A stretch of 64,000 nucleotides of DNA from CAZEAB01 sp964552945 (GTDB taxonomy: Archaea > Nanobdellota > Nanobdellia > Woesearchaeales > GW2011-AR9), in NCBI GenBank assembly GCA_964552945.1, contig CAZKIP010000006.1, positions 1 through 64,000 of the forward strand. The letters run 5' to 3'. The notes below the pieces were generated by a model. It saw nothing but the letters and a program-made list of their open reading frames with translations. It did no database searches and was not told where the DNA came from. Below, in pieces: positions 51,432 through 61,336 of this stretch. The first letter of the stretch is position 1. Each line of letters starts with the position of its first letter. A program made the translations under genes and the position numbers.

Positions 51432-52406
51432 TTACTTAAATATTGTTTTTAGAATTTTAACAATAGCTAACGCTTTTTCGAAAGTCGTATCATCTTTTTT
51501 ATCAAGAACATCTGAAATTCCTTTTAAAACTCCTTCATTCACTTTTGAAACAGTTATTTGTGTAGTTCCAGCATTTGGATCAACAGGAGCAGTACATATT
51601 CCTGCTTTACAAGTACTTGAAGAGAGACATTGACTAGTTGTAGCACAAGCTTTCCCATTTGCAACAGTTCCGGGTGTACAAGCATTGTCAGCTACACAAG
51701 CACTATCTGCACAATCTATATTTCCATTAGAATCGTCATCTTTCCCATCGGCACAATTGGATTCTTTAGGAGCATCTACACCACAGAGATTATTGGTACA
51801 TTTGCTTCCAGCAACACATTGTTTGTCACTAAAACAACTATTTCCATTGGCAACTTTTCCATCTGCACAAGCGGGATCACTTGAACAAGCTAGGTCAGCA
51901 CAATCTTTTCCTCCCTTGCCATCATCATCTATGCCATTATTACAGATTTCTTTTTTAGCAGCATTTGGATCTGTAGCTACAATTTTTATTGTATCTTTAT
52001 TTCCTCCAGTTAAATCAGTACCTGCTTCAGGAGTAATAGTAATATCATAAGTTCCAGCGGTAGTTCCAGCAACAAAATTTGCCTTCCCAAGATTACCCTT
52101 AGATTGACCATCTGCAGTCATTTTGTAAAGAAGAGTTTGTTTACCCAACCCGCTCGAAGATCCTAAAACTGGTGCAGTAGCAGTAAAGAAAGTGGTATCA
52201 GCAGTAAATCCAGTAGCACTAATAACAAACTGAGCACCAAAGATTTTACCTGTTGCCACATCTTCAATCAAATTAAAATCGCAGGTGATTTTTTCTCCTG
52301 GAGCTACTGAATCTTTTGGACAAACTACATCAATTGTAAAAGCAGTCGCAAAAGAAACTAACATCAAGAAAATTAAAACATTAATAAATAATTTTTTATA
52401 AGCCAT
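51432..52406 (-). CDS. small secreted cohesin-like protein
   Basis: About 324 residues: a signal peptide (MAYKKLFINVLIFLMLVSFATA), a cohesin-like sandwich (about 24-150, SVAPGEKITCDFNL), two CxDGxDDD-x-GxxDCADxxC modules, two short cysteine repeats and a short helical C-terminus. The ATG at 52406 follows AAGGTGATGAAT; start codons at 52409-52415 are too close to the ribosome site. It lies 17 bases from the next gene in the same operon. Confidence 0.75.
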   Translation of the reverse strand: MAYKKLFINVLIFLMLVSFATAFTIDVVCPKDSVAPGEKITCDFNLIEDVATGKIFGAQFVISATGFTADTTFFTATAPVLGSSSGLGKQTLLYKMTADGQSKGNLGKANFVAGTTAGTYDITITPEAGTDLTGGNKDTIKIVATDPNAAKKEICNNGIDDDGKGGKDCADLACSSDPACADGKVANGNSCFSDKQCVAGSKCTNNLCGVDAPKESNCADGKDDDSNGNIDCADSACVADNACTPGTVANGKACATTSQCLSSSTCKAGICTAPVDPNAGTTQITVSKVNEGVLKGISDVLDKKDDTTFEKALAIVKILKTIFK

Positions 52407-52422
52407 ATTCATCACCTTATTT

Positions 52423-55002
52423 CTAACTTGTAGGACATTTCAATACTTTAGATGGATTCAAAACTTTATCAATAATAAGTAATAAATCGTTTATGTTAAC
52501 TTTGTCTGCTCCTTTAGCATCTTTATCACAATTTACATTAGCTGCTTTAAGTCTGTTAGCAGATAAACCTTTGTTAGCGTTATCAATTATGTGCCCAACA
52601 ACACTTATTACATCTAAAACATTAACTTTGGAATTGGAATCGCCGTCTGCGTTACCTAATACGATAGTCACACCAGGTTTATTAGCTGTACATAACCTAT
52701 CTTTTCCACAATAGGGTTTTGTTGCATCGGTAGTTTTACAATCTGAATTGGTACCATCAGCGTTTGAACTGCCATCACATCCACATATTCCAGCAACGTC
52801 AGCACTACATTCCCAAGGAGTAGTACAGAAATCACCTTTTTTACAAGCTGCACCATAAGCAATAGGTTTTGCTGCCTCAGTAACAGTAACCTTTACAGGG
52901 GCACTTGCCTTCATGAAATCATCTCCTTTGATTGTTAAAGTGACACTATAATCACCTGCCTTAGCATAGGTATGAACTGGATCATCCTGATCACTTGTCC
53001 CAGAATCTCCAAAATCCCAAGCATAAGATTTAATCGTTTTTGAACCAGGACTTGAAGTATCGGTAAAAGTAACTTTCAAATTTTCAACTTTTGAAGTAAA
53101 GCTTGAAGTTATAGCACCATTATCATTATTAGCACAAACTTTTGGATCAGGGAAAGGACTACAATATTTTGAGGTACAATCGTCATCTACTGAACATTTT
53201 TTTGCATCTGCACATGTTGTAGTACATGAACCACCACAATCTACATCTGTTTCACTTCCATCCTTAATTCCATTTGCACAAGTACCAGTGCATACTTTAT
53301 CTTTAGCACAATCGCCATCTGAACAATCAACTAAATTATCTCCATCATTATCTTTTTTATCGGTACAAGAACTTTCAGTAAGAGTTATAATCTTTGTCAA
53401 TACATTATTATCTTTTTTCTCGCCAGTTAAAGCTTCAACGGAATCAATATGAACTTTAACAGGAACTTTAGGTAATGGAATTAAATCTCCATTAGCATTT
53501 TTAGTTTTCAACTTAATTGTTTTTTCTAAACTTGCTCCTGCAGCAATTTTATCTGTGACATCAACAACAACTTTATCTAACTGGTTCTCAGCAGTAAAAC
53601 CATCCTGAGAGTTATAATTAATTACATCAACTTTGAAAGGAGTTGAAAATTCACTAGCACCAGCATTTTTTATTTTGAACTTAATAGTAACTTCATTATC
53701 TTCAATATTTAAATTGTCGGCAATGACACTTTCAATTTGTAAATCTACTACTACGGCAGCAACGCATTGCCCTTTATCACAAGTTTGTTTCTCAGTACAT
53801 TCGCCAAACTCTTCAGTGTAACCATCTCCATTTTCATTACAAGTATAAACTCTCTTCTTATTCGAGTCATCAGGGTCACAAAGGTTTTCATTGGCTGTGC
53901 AAGAAATTGGGCCCTTTACGCAACTAACTTTATCATCGGCACCTTTCTTACAAATTTCTCCCACATTACAATAGGCACCATCATAACCATCTCCATTTTT
54001 ATTACAAGTTTGTATTAAAGTACTATATATTGGAATGCCATCAACATTAGGAACAATAACCTCACAAGAAATCTCGTCAGGAGTACAAGAAACTGGTTCA
54101 ACACATCCATCCCCTTCAACACAAACTAGTCCATCTACTCCACAATCATTGAAATCTTTTTCATAACCTGTTCCTTCAGCATTACATTGCTTCATCTTAT
54201 TATCATGACAAACTTCTGTTTCAGGTTCACAAATTTTAGCAGCTGCTTTCTTTATAGCAAAAGAAGCATGAACTAAAGCGTCTGCATCAGTCTTACCACC
54301 AGTGTTTTTCAAAACATTTGTAGGTGCCTCTAAATCAGCATCATAAGCAGAGAAATCTATAAATTTTATTTCTCCTGCAGAAACTCCAACTTTTGGTTTA
54401 GCATCAATAGTAACTAGATTAGCTAAGCTAGTGAGGGTCTTATCTGCATCTAATACAGCTCCAACAACAGATAATTTGTCACCAACAACACTTTTTTCAA
54501 TAATTGTTACATCAGCATGAGTTTTAGAAATTTTTAAGTAATCTAAACCAACAAATTGAGCAGTGAATTCAAAAACCCTAGATTTCCTCGCACCCAAATT
54601 CGCATGAACATCAAAACTTTGAGAAAGAGAAGTTTCTAAAATATCTCCACCCGCCTGAATTGCAATTCCAGCTTTCCCAGCAGTAACAACTGTACTTACA
54701 TCATCTAAAACGTGAATTGCTTGTCCTGCAAATTGTCTTTGACCTATAAATATTAAACCAGCAATTAATAATACAGCAACAACTGAAATTATTAAAATGG
54801 TTGTAGTTTTCTTTTTATCTTTATGAACAGGAACTTGTCCAGCTTGAGCCACCGGTTTTGCGGCAGGCTTTGCAGCTACTTTCCCTTTTACAGGTACAAT
54901 TGGTTTATTTTGCATTTTCATTTTTAATTGAACCCACTTCCCATGTTTACTTTTAGGTTTGTTTCCTCTCCACATATTTGGTAAATGGTCTACGATTCTC
55001 AT
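52423..55002 (-). CDS. multidomain membrane-anchored protein: cohesin, CARDB, PKD and dockerin
   Basis: About 859 residues: a basic, Ala/Pro/Lys-rich N-terminus, a membrane helix (about 67-87), then QFAGQAIHVLDD. A cohesin-like domain (about 100-255) and EGF-like cysteine clusters follow, with a CARDB-like domain (about 420-520, VDLQIESVIADNLN). Cysteine modules include CANGIKDGSETDVDCGGSC. A PKD domain (about 630-715, SYAWDFGDSGTSDQDDP) and a C-terminal dockerin (GDSNSKVNVLDVISVV and CDKDAKGADKVNINDLLLI) complete it. The ATG at 55002 lies two bases after the preceding stop. Confidence 0.83.
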   Translation of the reverse strand: MRIVDHLPNMWRGNKPKSKHGKWVQLKMKMQNKPIVPVKGKVAAKPAAKPVAQAGQVPVHKDKKKTTTILIISVVAVLLIAGLIFIGQRQFAGQAIHVLDDVSTVVTAGKAGIAIQAGGDILETSLSQSFDVHANLGARKSRVFEFTAQFVGLDYLKISKTHADVTIIEKSVVGDKLSVVGAVLDADKTLTSLANLVTIDAKPKVGVSAGEIKFIDFSAYDADLEAPTNVLKNTGGKTDADALVHASFAIKKAAAKICEPETEVCHDNKMKQCNAEGTGYEKDFNDCGVDGLVCVEGDGCVEPVSCTPDEISCEVIVPNVDGIPIYSTLIQTCNKNGDGYDGAYCNVGEICKKGADDKVSCVKGPISCTANENLCDPDDSNKKRVYTCNENGDGYTEEFGECTEKQTCDKGQCVAAVVVDLQIESVIADNLNIEDNEVTIKFKIKNAGASEFSTPFKVDVINYNSQDGFTAENQLDKVVVDVTDKIAAGASLEKTIKLKTKNANGDLIPLPKVPVKVHIDSVEALTGEKKDNNVLTKIITLTESSCTDKKDNDGDNLVDCSDGDCAKDKVCTGTCANGIKDGSETDVDCGGSCTTTCADAKKCSVDDDCTSKYCSPFPDPKVCANNDNGAITSSFTSKVENLKVTFTDTSSPGSKTIKSYAWDFGDSGTSDQDDPVHTYAKAGDYSVTLTIKGDDFMKASAPVKVTVTEAAKPIAYGAACKKGDFCTTPWECSADVAGICGCDGSSNADGTNSDCKTTDATKPYCGKDRLCTANKPGVTIVLGNADGDSNSKVNVLDVISVVGHIIDNANKGLSANRLKAANVNCDKDAKGADKVNINDLLLIIDKVLNPSKVLKCPTS

Positions 55003-55004
55003 TT

Positions 55005-55436
55005 TTAACTTGAAGGTGCTACACACGCTCCTGCAGAGCATTGAGTCATTAAAGAGTTTGCTGCGCAAGCGCTAGCATCTGTGCTACAATCACTGATGGT
55101 GTTACAAGCACTATCATCAGCACATGAAGCAGGTTTAGGTTCACATTTTCCTGCAACAGGACAAATACCATTAGCACAAACATCTTTAGCTGTTTCAGTA
55201 GTACAAACAACTGTGTTATCAGCTGGTTTACAAATATCTAAAGTATTAGGACATTGAGCAGGTTTAGCAGTACAATCGGCTACAGTACAAGAAGTACATG
55301 TAAGTTCTCCTGCAACATCAACACATAAAGGAGTAACACCAGAACAATCTGCGTCTGTTGTACAGGCTGCGGAAACAGAAAAGGAAAAAATAGTTACAAG
55401 TAATATACTAATTAACAAATATCTAAATCTCACCAT
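55005..55436 (-). CDS. small secreted cysteine-rich protein
   Basis: 143 residues: a signal peptide (1-23), then about 18 cysteines in short repeats (CTTDADCSGVTPLCVD, CTVADCTAKPAQC and similar). It has no membrane anchor and no other domain. It lies two bases upstream of the cohesin/dockerin gene and probably shares its transcript. GATATATAAATG at about 55466-55477 on the minus strand could be the promoter. Confidence 0.72.
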   Translation of the reverse strand: MVRFRYLLISILLVTIFSFSVSAACTTDADCSGVTPLCVDVAGELTCTSCTVADCTAKPAQCPNTLDICKPADNTVVCTTETAKDVCANGICPVAGKCEPKPASCADDSACNTISDCSTDASACAANSLMTQCSAGACVAPSS

Positions 55437-55465
55437 CTTTTACAGAAAGAGAATTAATTGTCATT

Positions 55466-55477
55466 TATATATCTGTC
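55466..55477 (-). promoter_or_regulatory. possible internal promoter before the 55436 gene
   Basis: The minus strand reads GATATATAAATG, about 30-41 bases before the ATG at 55436. Confidence 0.4.
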
Positions 55478-55481
55478 GATT

Positions 55482-58064
55482 TTAAAGACCCTTAAATGCC
55501 CCTTTAATATCCTTAGAATCCCAGTCACTATGAGTATTTAGAATCTTTCTTATTTCTGAATCAGTTTTTCCATGTCTTCTTTCTGTTTTAATCCATCTTT
55601 GTAATTGGCTATAGTCAACTTTCTTTTTGAAAAAGAAAAAGTAAATTAGCAAACCTAACAAAGAACCGAATAAAGCCAGACTAGCAATTCCACCAACAAT
55701 CTCCCACTTATATTTCTCATATACGGGAACACTTTTTACGGGGGTTTTAGTAGCAGGAGGAGTGTAAGCAGGAGGTTGGTAAGCCGGAGCTTTTGGTTGT
55801 TGTACCACAGGTTTTTTGTAAGGACAACTTTTTGATTCTCCCGGTTTGTTAACAGAAGTACCACAGCTGTGTTCATCGTAACATTTTCTTGTTCCACATT
55901 GATCTGCCGAATTACTAAAAGAAGTGCAAACCCAAGATTCTAAACAAGCTTTACAATCTCTACTTTCTTCTTTAACTTTTTCTCTACATCTCGAAGGAGG
56001 ATAACAAGTCCTAGTTTGTTTCTTTTTATTGTTACAAGGAGTCCAATATGTACAATCCCATTCTTTTCTGCAAGATCTCCTACTATAACCGGGAGGAGTG
56101 TAACCAGAACCGCTACTCTTTTTCTCTGAAGCAGGTTTTATTGTTTTATTTTCAAGAGTTTGATTTGTTTGGTTAGTTACATTAGAACCAAATGAAGGAG
56201 GTAAACTTGCCGTACATTTACTAGCATTACAAACTCCGGAAGAACATTGGCTATTTGTGGTACAACCTGCACCAGGCAAGACTTTTGTTGCACATTTATT
56301 TGCAGCACAATAGTTGGAAAGACATTCACTATCTGTATTACAAGTAGAGTCAACTGCTTTTAGGTTTATTGGAGGAGTTTCACATTTATTAGAGGTAGAA
56401 TTACAATAATTTGAAATACAATCACTATGTGTTGTACAGGAAGCACCATTGGCAGCTTTGGAACAAATATTAGCAGTACAAACATTAGAAAGACATTGAT
56501 TGTTTGCTGAACAAGCAACTCCAAGAGCACCTTTTGCACATACTTTTGATGCACAAACTCCAGAAAGACACTCACTTCCCGCAGTACAAGAAGCACCCGA
56601 TGCGGCAGCTGCACAACTTCCAGAAATACAAACTCCTGAAACACATTCACTAGCCGCTAAACAAGAAGCCCCTTTAGGGAATAAGACTGGCTTATTTTCT
56701 GCAGCCAAATCAATTTGCACACATTTTCCAACTTTACATTGTTTTCCATCAGGGCATTTGAGGTCAATTGCTCCAAAAGAGGTTTCGTTACCTTCTTGAC
56801 AAAACCCAGATAACTTGCCTGTTAAGTTAAGGAATTGACTACAATTTACACCACAGAAATATTCTCTTATAGTATTTTCATCTACGCAACTATCAGAATA
56901 AGCTAAATCTCCACTAATAACTTCAGAATTATTTAAAAGAGAATTGTCATCAATTACAAGATTTGTTTTATCATTGTCTACACAAGTAAGACTTTTATCC
57001 TGCTTCAATATTGTCACACAACCTTCTTGGTCAGTAATAAGTTCATCATTTTCAATTTTATGTGCAAAAGAGAAAAGGTCATTAGCTTTGATATTACAAA
57101 TTGTTTTTGAGGGTAGTGATTTTTTGAACTCTTTCCCCATCTCATCTTCAATTTTTGTTAAATTTTCTGAAGTGAAATCTTTTGAAAGAAGTTTCGTTTT
57201 CTGAGCAGGAGTGTAATGGAAAAAGCCATCTAGAAGAGTTATTTCAATGTTACATAAACTATTTTTCATTTCCACGACTTTGCCACTTGTTCTAAATTTA
57301 ATTTCGTCAGGGATTACTAACATAATGTTGTTAAATTCATCTACTTGTGTTTGATTATTCAAATCTAAACCAAGAGAAGCAAAAGCTGAAACCAAAGTCT
57401 TCACAGGATTTTGTTTTGTTTCTTCCAAGTTAAGGGTGGCAGGTTTACAAAATTTAACGCCTTTAACAAAACATTCCAAGTCGCCCCCACAATCTCCAGA
57501 GTAAGTTGTTAACCCTCCAACATCAATTATTGCATCAATTTTTTTATCAATTACAAATTTGTTATCGTTTAAATCAAATATTTTAAATTCAGAGAAATCA
57601 AAATTGAAACTTCCCAAAGGCAAACCTGCAATGAAAACTTCCGCAATAGTAAATTCGGCAGTTTTTCCTGCTGCTTCGTTCAAAATTAGATAGTCAAATA
57701 AAACCTGATTGTTTTTACATTCTTCAGTTGATTCAACTAAACCATCCACGGAATACCACTCCAACTTGCTCTCAACTTTTTTAACATCATTACACCCTAA
57801 ACCTTGAGGAAGGTCTAAAACAAATTTTACACCCACCGTTTTAGCTTTACCAATGTTGGCTTTTACTAAAAAACTAAAATCTGAGTTTGGAGCAGGAATA
57901 ACTTCTTGGATGCCTGCAGTGTTTTGATTCCCTGTATAGAAAGCTCTTCCTACAACTTCGCTAGAATAAAAAAGTGTTAATAGAGAGATTATAGCTATGA
58001 CTGAAACTATCGCAATTACTAAAACCTTATTTCCCTTTCTAGGAGGAAGTCTTTTTTTTTTCAT
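55482..58064 (-). CDS. two-pass surface protein with cohesin-like, cysteine-repeat and TSP1-like domains
   Basis: 860 residues: a basic N-terminus, a helix (about 12-32), then EVVGRAFYTGNQN. A cohesin-like domain (about 45-190), a mixed domain with scattered cysteines (about 190-460) and seven C-x5-C-x4-C-x4-C repeats (about 465-625) follow. Next is a TSP1-like part (CRKEWDCTYWTPCNNKKKQTRTC), a Pro/Tyr-rich linker, a second helix (about 790-812) and a cytoplasmic tail (LQRWIKTERRHGKTDSEIRK). That tail matches the protein at 46941. If the first helix is cleaved it becomes a type I membrane protein. Confidence 0.8.
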   Translation of the reverse strand: MKKKRLPPRKGNKVLVIAIVSVIAIISLLTLFYSSEVVGRAFYTGNQNTAGIQEVIPAPNSDFSFLVKANIGKAKTVGVKFVLDLPQGLGCNDVKKVESKLEWYSVDGLVESTEECKNNQVLFDYLILNEAAGKTAEFTIAEVFIAGLPLGSFNFDFSEFKIFDLNDNKFVIDKKIDAIIDVGGLTTYSGDCGGDLECFVKGVKFCKPATLNLEETKQNPVKTLVSAFASLGLDLNNQTQVDEFNNIMLVIPDEIKFRTSGKVVEMKNSLCNIEITLLDGFFHYTPAQKTKLLSKDFTSENLTKIEDEMGKEFKKSLPSKTICNIKANDLFSFAHKIENDELITDQEGCVTILKQDKSLTCVDNDKTNLVIDDNSLLNNSEVISGDLAYSDSCVDENTIREYFCGVNCSQFLNLTGKLSGFCQEGNETSFGAIDLKCPDGKQCKVGKCVQIDLAAENKPVLFPKGASCLAASECVSGVCISGSCAAAASGASCTAGSECLSGVCASKVCAKGALGVACSANNQCLSNVCTANICSKAANGASCTTHSDCISNYCNSTSNKCETPPINLKAVDSTCNTDSECLSNYCAANKCATKVLPGAGCTTNSQCSSGVCNASKCTASLPPSFGSNVTNQTNQTLENKTIKPASEKKSSGSGYTPPGYSRRSCRKEWDCTYWTPCNNKKKQTRTCYPPSRCREKVKEESRDCKACLESWVCTSFSNSADQCGTRKCYDEHSCGTSVNKPGESKSCPYKKPVVQQPKAPAYQPPAYTPPATKTPVKSVPVYEKYKWEIVGGIASLALFGSLLGLLIYFFFFKKKVDYSQLQRWIKTERRHGKTDSEIRKILNTHSDWDSKDIKGAFKGL

Positions 58065-58066
58065 AA

Positions 58067-59587
58067 TTATCCAAAGTATTCTTTAAGAGCTTTTGCAGTT
58101 GCTGAAATTTGAGAAATTTTATTGTCAGCAATATTGCAATAGTATTGATTAATTTTATTGTCACAATCTCCACCAAAGATTCCTTTTATCTTTTTTACAA
58201 GGGAATCCAATTTAGATTGTTGCGATGGTGGAACTTTACAAGCGCTGTTTTCACAACCATGAGTACAAACTTTTGGAGTTTTGGAAACTACTTCTTTGAT
58301 ACAACTTCCTGCATTACATTTATTTTTGAAAGTGGTTGTTACTAGATTACTTTTGTCACATGATAAGACATCTGGTGTTAGAGCTTTACAATCAGTATCT
58401 ACTTTACATTCCGAAGCTTTACAAGCAGTACTACTTGCACATCCTTGAGTACAAGTAGTTGTCTTTGAGGTCGCTTTTTCTGTACATTTCCCTGCATCAC
58501 AAGTGTTTGCATAGGTAGTTGTTAGAAGTTTACCTGCAGTACAAGAATTTATAGTTGGCTGAACACAATCTGTATCTACTTTACAAGAAGGGGCAGAGAC
58601 TTTAATAGTAATTTCTTTATTTACAACTTTATCATCAATAAGAGTTACAGAATATTTTACTTTAAATTCTCCTTCTTTTGAATAGGTGTGTACCACTCCC
58701 TTAGGAGCTAATTTCTTACTAAAACTTTCAAATTTTTCATCACCATAATCTAATTGAGCAAATTTTATTTTACTTTCATCTGAAGAAGCATCAGTGAATG
58801 TAACTGTTAAATCACTAATTGTTGTCTTTAAATCAGCAGTGAAGGTTTTAGATACACAACCAGTCGCATCAACTGTTGCACCCTTAACTGTTCCAGGACA
58901 TTTGTCACTAGTATCTGGAACGTTATCATCATCATCATCCGGATCGCAAAAGTTTCCTAAGCCATCTTTATCATCATCGCCCTGTTGAGGATTTGGATAA
59001 TTCACACAATTATCTTTGTCATCTGGAACACCATCTCCATCAGAGTCAACAGGAACAGCTTTTACTATTGTTGCAGTAAACTTTTGTAACTTATTAAGAA
59101 CCAGCAAATTTGGTCCTCCAGCTAAAACCCAAACTTCAGAAAGGTCACTAAACAAAGATACATCGGTTGACCCAATAGTAGCACCATTCTTGACCTTAAA
59201 TGTTAAAGTAACTATAGAAAACTCACCTTCTTGAGGAGTTCCACCAGCTAAATATCTTCTATGAAATGTTACAAGACCAGGATTGCTTAAATCGGTTACA
59301 GGAAGAAAATCCCAATTTGTAGGTAACTCACTTTTCCAAGTAAGTTCCGAAAGAACATTTTGATTATAATTCAATTTAACTTTTACATTGTTAGCTTTAC
59401 TACCAGCAGGGATTTTAGCTTTTAGAGTTATACTAAAAGAATCTCCTGAAGAAGCTGATAAACTGGTGGGGAAAAAAGCCAAACCATTTTCTTCTAAAAC
59501 AGGGTCCTTTGAATTTGTAACCATTGCAGAAGCAAAAGCTAGCGAAAATAAAAAAATCAAAATTATAACAGATATTTTTTTTAACAT
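58067..59587 (-). CDS. secreted cohesin / TSP3 / PKD protein
   Basis: 506 residues: a signal peptide (1-21), a cohesin domain (about 30-170, SSGDSFSITLKAKIP and VKVKLNYNQNVLSEL) and thrombospondin type 3 repeats (VDSDGDGVPDDKDNCV onward, about 180-235). A PKD-like domain (about 245-335) and two long cysteine repeats (CKVDTDCVQPTINSCTAG type) follow, with a helical C-terminus. GAGGTG precedes the ATG. It sits between the dockerin protein at 59597 and the cohesin-like protein at 55482 with gaps of only 2-9 bases. Confidence 0.8.
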   Translation of the reverse strand: MLKKISVIILIFLFSLAFASAMVTNSKDPVLEENGLAFFPTSLSASSGDSFSITLKAKIPAGSKANNVKVKLNYNQNVLSELTWKSELPTNWDFLPVTDLSNPGLVTFHRRYLAGGTPQEGEFSIVTLTFKVKNGATIGSTDVSLFSDLSEVWVLAGGPNLLVLNKLQKFTATIVKAVPVDSDGDGVPDDKDNCVNYPNPQQGDDDKDGLGNFCDPDDDDDNVPDTSDKCPGTVKGATVDATGCVSKTFTADLKTTISDLTVTFTDASSDESKIKFAQLDYGDEKFESFSKKLAPKGVVHTYSKEGEFKVKYSVTLIDDKVVNKEITIKVSAPSCKVDTDCVQPTINSCTAGKLLTTTYANTCDAGKCTEKATSKTTTCTQGCASSTACKASECKVDTDCKALTPDVLSCDKSNLVTTTFKNKCNAGSCIKEVVSKTPKVCTHGCENSACKVPPSQQSKLDSLVKKIKGIFGGDCDNKINQYYCNIADNKISQISATAKALKEYFG

Positions 59588-59596
59588 TTAAACACC

Positions 59597-61282
59597 TCAT
59601 CCACATTTCCATTTATTTAAGTTATCAGTATAAGTTTTAGCAAGTTTTGAAAGATCAAAATCATCTATACATCCATCAGAATTACCCACACCTTGTTTTC
59701 CAACAACGTCTCCATCGAAAAAAGTAGGGTTGTTTTGTTTATCACAAGTAAATCCAAAATATATTGGAAGAGCTTGCGCAAGTTTTGTAAGGTCAAAATC
59801 ATCGATGCAACCATCAGATTTTCCAACTCCACCTTTTCCAGCTACATCCCCATATACACAACCATTGCTAGCAATTAAACCTGCTGCTTTCTTCTTATCT
59901 CCTTCGGAAGTTGAACATAGATCGGCTGTTCCAAGAATACCATCATTATCAGTATCTTCTTTACATTTATCTGTAGCGTCATTTGGACAGACATCACAAG
60001 CATCTCCTTTTTTATCAGAATCGGTATCTTTCTGATCCTTATTAGCAATTACGGGACAATTGTCAGATGAATCTGGTGCTTCATCACCATCGTCATCATC
60101 ATCACAAACATCTCCTGCTCCATCAGAATCAGTATCTACCTGTTTTACATTTGAAAATCGAGGACAATTATCCTTAACATCTAAGATGCTATCTCCATCA
60201 TCATCGGTGTCACAAACATCTCCGTAACTATCTTTGTCCAAATCCATTTGATTTTTATTTGCGTTTATTGGACAATTGTCGGTTGCATCTGGAACTTCAT
60301 CTCCATCATCATCGTCATCGCAAGCATCCCCTTTTTTATCTGAATCAGTGTCTGTTTGATCTTTGTTAGCATCTAAAGGACAATTATCAGCGTCATCTAA
60401 TTCACCATCATTATCATCGTCATCATCACAAGAATCTCCTTTACCATCATTATCATTATCCCTTTGATTTTTATTTGAATCAGAAAGACAATTGTCAGCA
60501 TAATCAAAAACGCCATCACTATCACTATCCTTCGTTAATTTATTCTTACAAGAAGTTATATCATTATTAGTCAAACAATCAAAAGTATTACAAAAATCAT
60601 GACAATCAGAGTCATCACAATCTACATCACCATTGTCATTGTTATCAAAACCATCAATGCAACTTAACTCTATATTATTATCACAAGCAACCTGAGATTC
60701 ATCTTTCCAAGCCAAACAATCTAGATTTGTTAGAGTATTCGAATAGGCATTTAAACTTGATACTTTGGCATTACAAACAATATCTTGTTTACTATTTGCA
60801 CAAACCAAATTTCTATCAGACAAAAAGTTTCGATCAAGTGAAACACCTACTTCATTATTCAAAACATTATTTGAGATAAATTTGAAATTATCATATTGAG
60901 AATTTGATGCTCCAACGAAAAAATTGGTAATTGTACATCCCACTATATGTACATTATGAGCAGTTACAATAATTCCAAAACTATTAGATTCAGCATTTCC
61001 AACAATAGAACCTTTTTTCTTACAATCTAAAGTTACGCCTGGTTTATCTATAGTAAAACAACTTTTAGAAGAAGTGATTTTTTCTTCAAGAATATAATGT
61101 TTATTTTCCTCCCACTCATCAAAACCACATTCCAATCCTGTGTAAGGATCATCCACTGTTCCTGAACCAGATATAGCTTGACCAGTAACCCCCGGTTGCA
61201 AATAGAATATCAACACAAGTCCAACTACAAGAATCAAACTAGAAATCCCTATAACAATAGCTTTACCTCTATCTTTTACCAT
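59597..61282 (-). CDS. membrane-anchored beta-helix / TSP3 / dockerin-like protein
   Basis: About 561 residues: a basic start (MVKDRGKA), a membrane helix (about 8-28), then GVTGQAISG. A short right-handed beta-helix region follows (about 65-170, CTITNFFVGASN), then a CIDGFDNNDNGDVDCDDSDC module. Seven or so thrombospondin type 3 Ca2+ repeats (about 255-440) precede a C-terminal pair of dockerin-like loops (GDVAGKGGVGKSDGCIDDFDL and the near-copy GDVVGKQGVGNSDGC...). The ATG at 61282 is preferred to 61354. TTTATATAAG at 61312-61321 is the likely promoter for this group. Confidence 0.82.
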   Translation of the reverse strand: MVKDRGKAIVIGISSLILVVGLVLIFYLQPGVTGQAISGSGTVDDPYTGLECGFDEWEENKHYILEEKITSSKSCFTIDKPGVTLDCKKKGSIVGNAESNSFGIIVTAHNVHIVGCTITNFFVGASNSQYDNFKFISNNVLNNEVGVSLDRNFLSDRNLVCANSKQDIVCNAKVSSLNAYSNTLTNLDCLAWKDESQVACDNNIELSCIDGFDNNDNGDVDCDDSDCHDFCNTFDCLTNNDITSCKNKLTKDSDSDGVFDYADNCLSDSNKNQRDNDNDGKGDSCDDDDDNDGELDDADNCPLDANKDQTDTDSDKKGDACDDDDDGDEVPDATDNCPINANKNQMDLDKDSYGDVCDTDDDGDSILDVKDNCPRFSNVKQVDTDSDGAGDVCDDDDDGDEAPDSSDNCPVIANKDQKDTDSDKKGDACDVCPNDATDKCKEDTDNDGILGTADLCSTSEGDKKKAAGLIASNGCVYGDVAGKGGVGKSDGCIDDFDLTKLAQALPIYFGFTCDKQNNPTFFDGDVVGKQGVGNSDGCIDDFDLSKLAKTYTDNLNKWKCG

Positions 61283-61311
61283 CTTTTTACTGAGAATAAG
61301 AAATCTTTTTC

Positions 61312-61321
61312 TCTTTATATA
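61312..61321. promoter_or_regulatory. TATA element between the surface operon and a structured element
   Basis: TTTATATAAG lies 30-39 bases upstream of the minus-strand ATG at 61282 and about 16-25 bases before the inverted repeat at 61337 on the plus strand. Confidence 0.45.
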
Positions 61322-61336
61322 AGTTTCCTTCAATGA

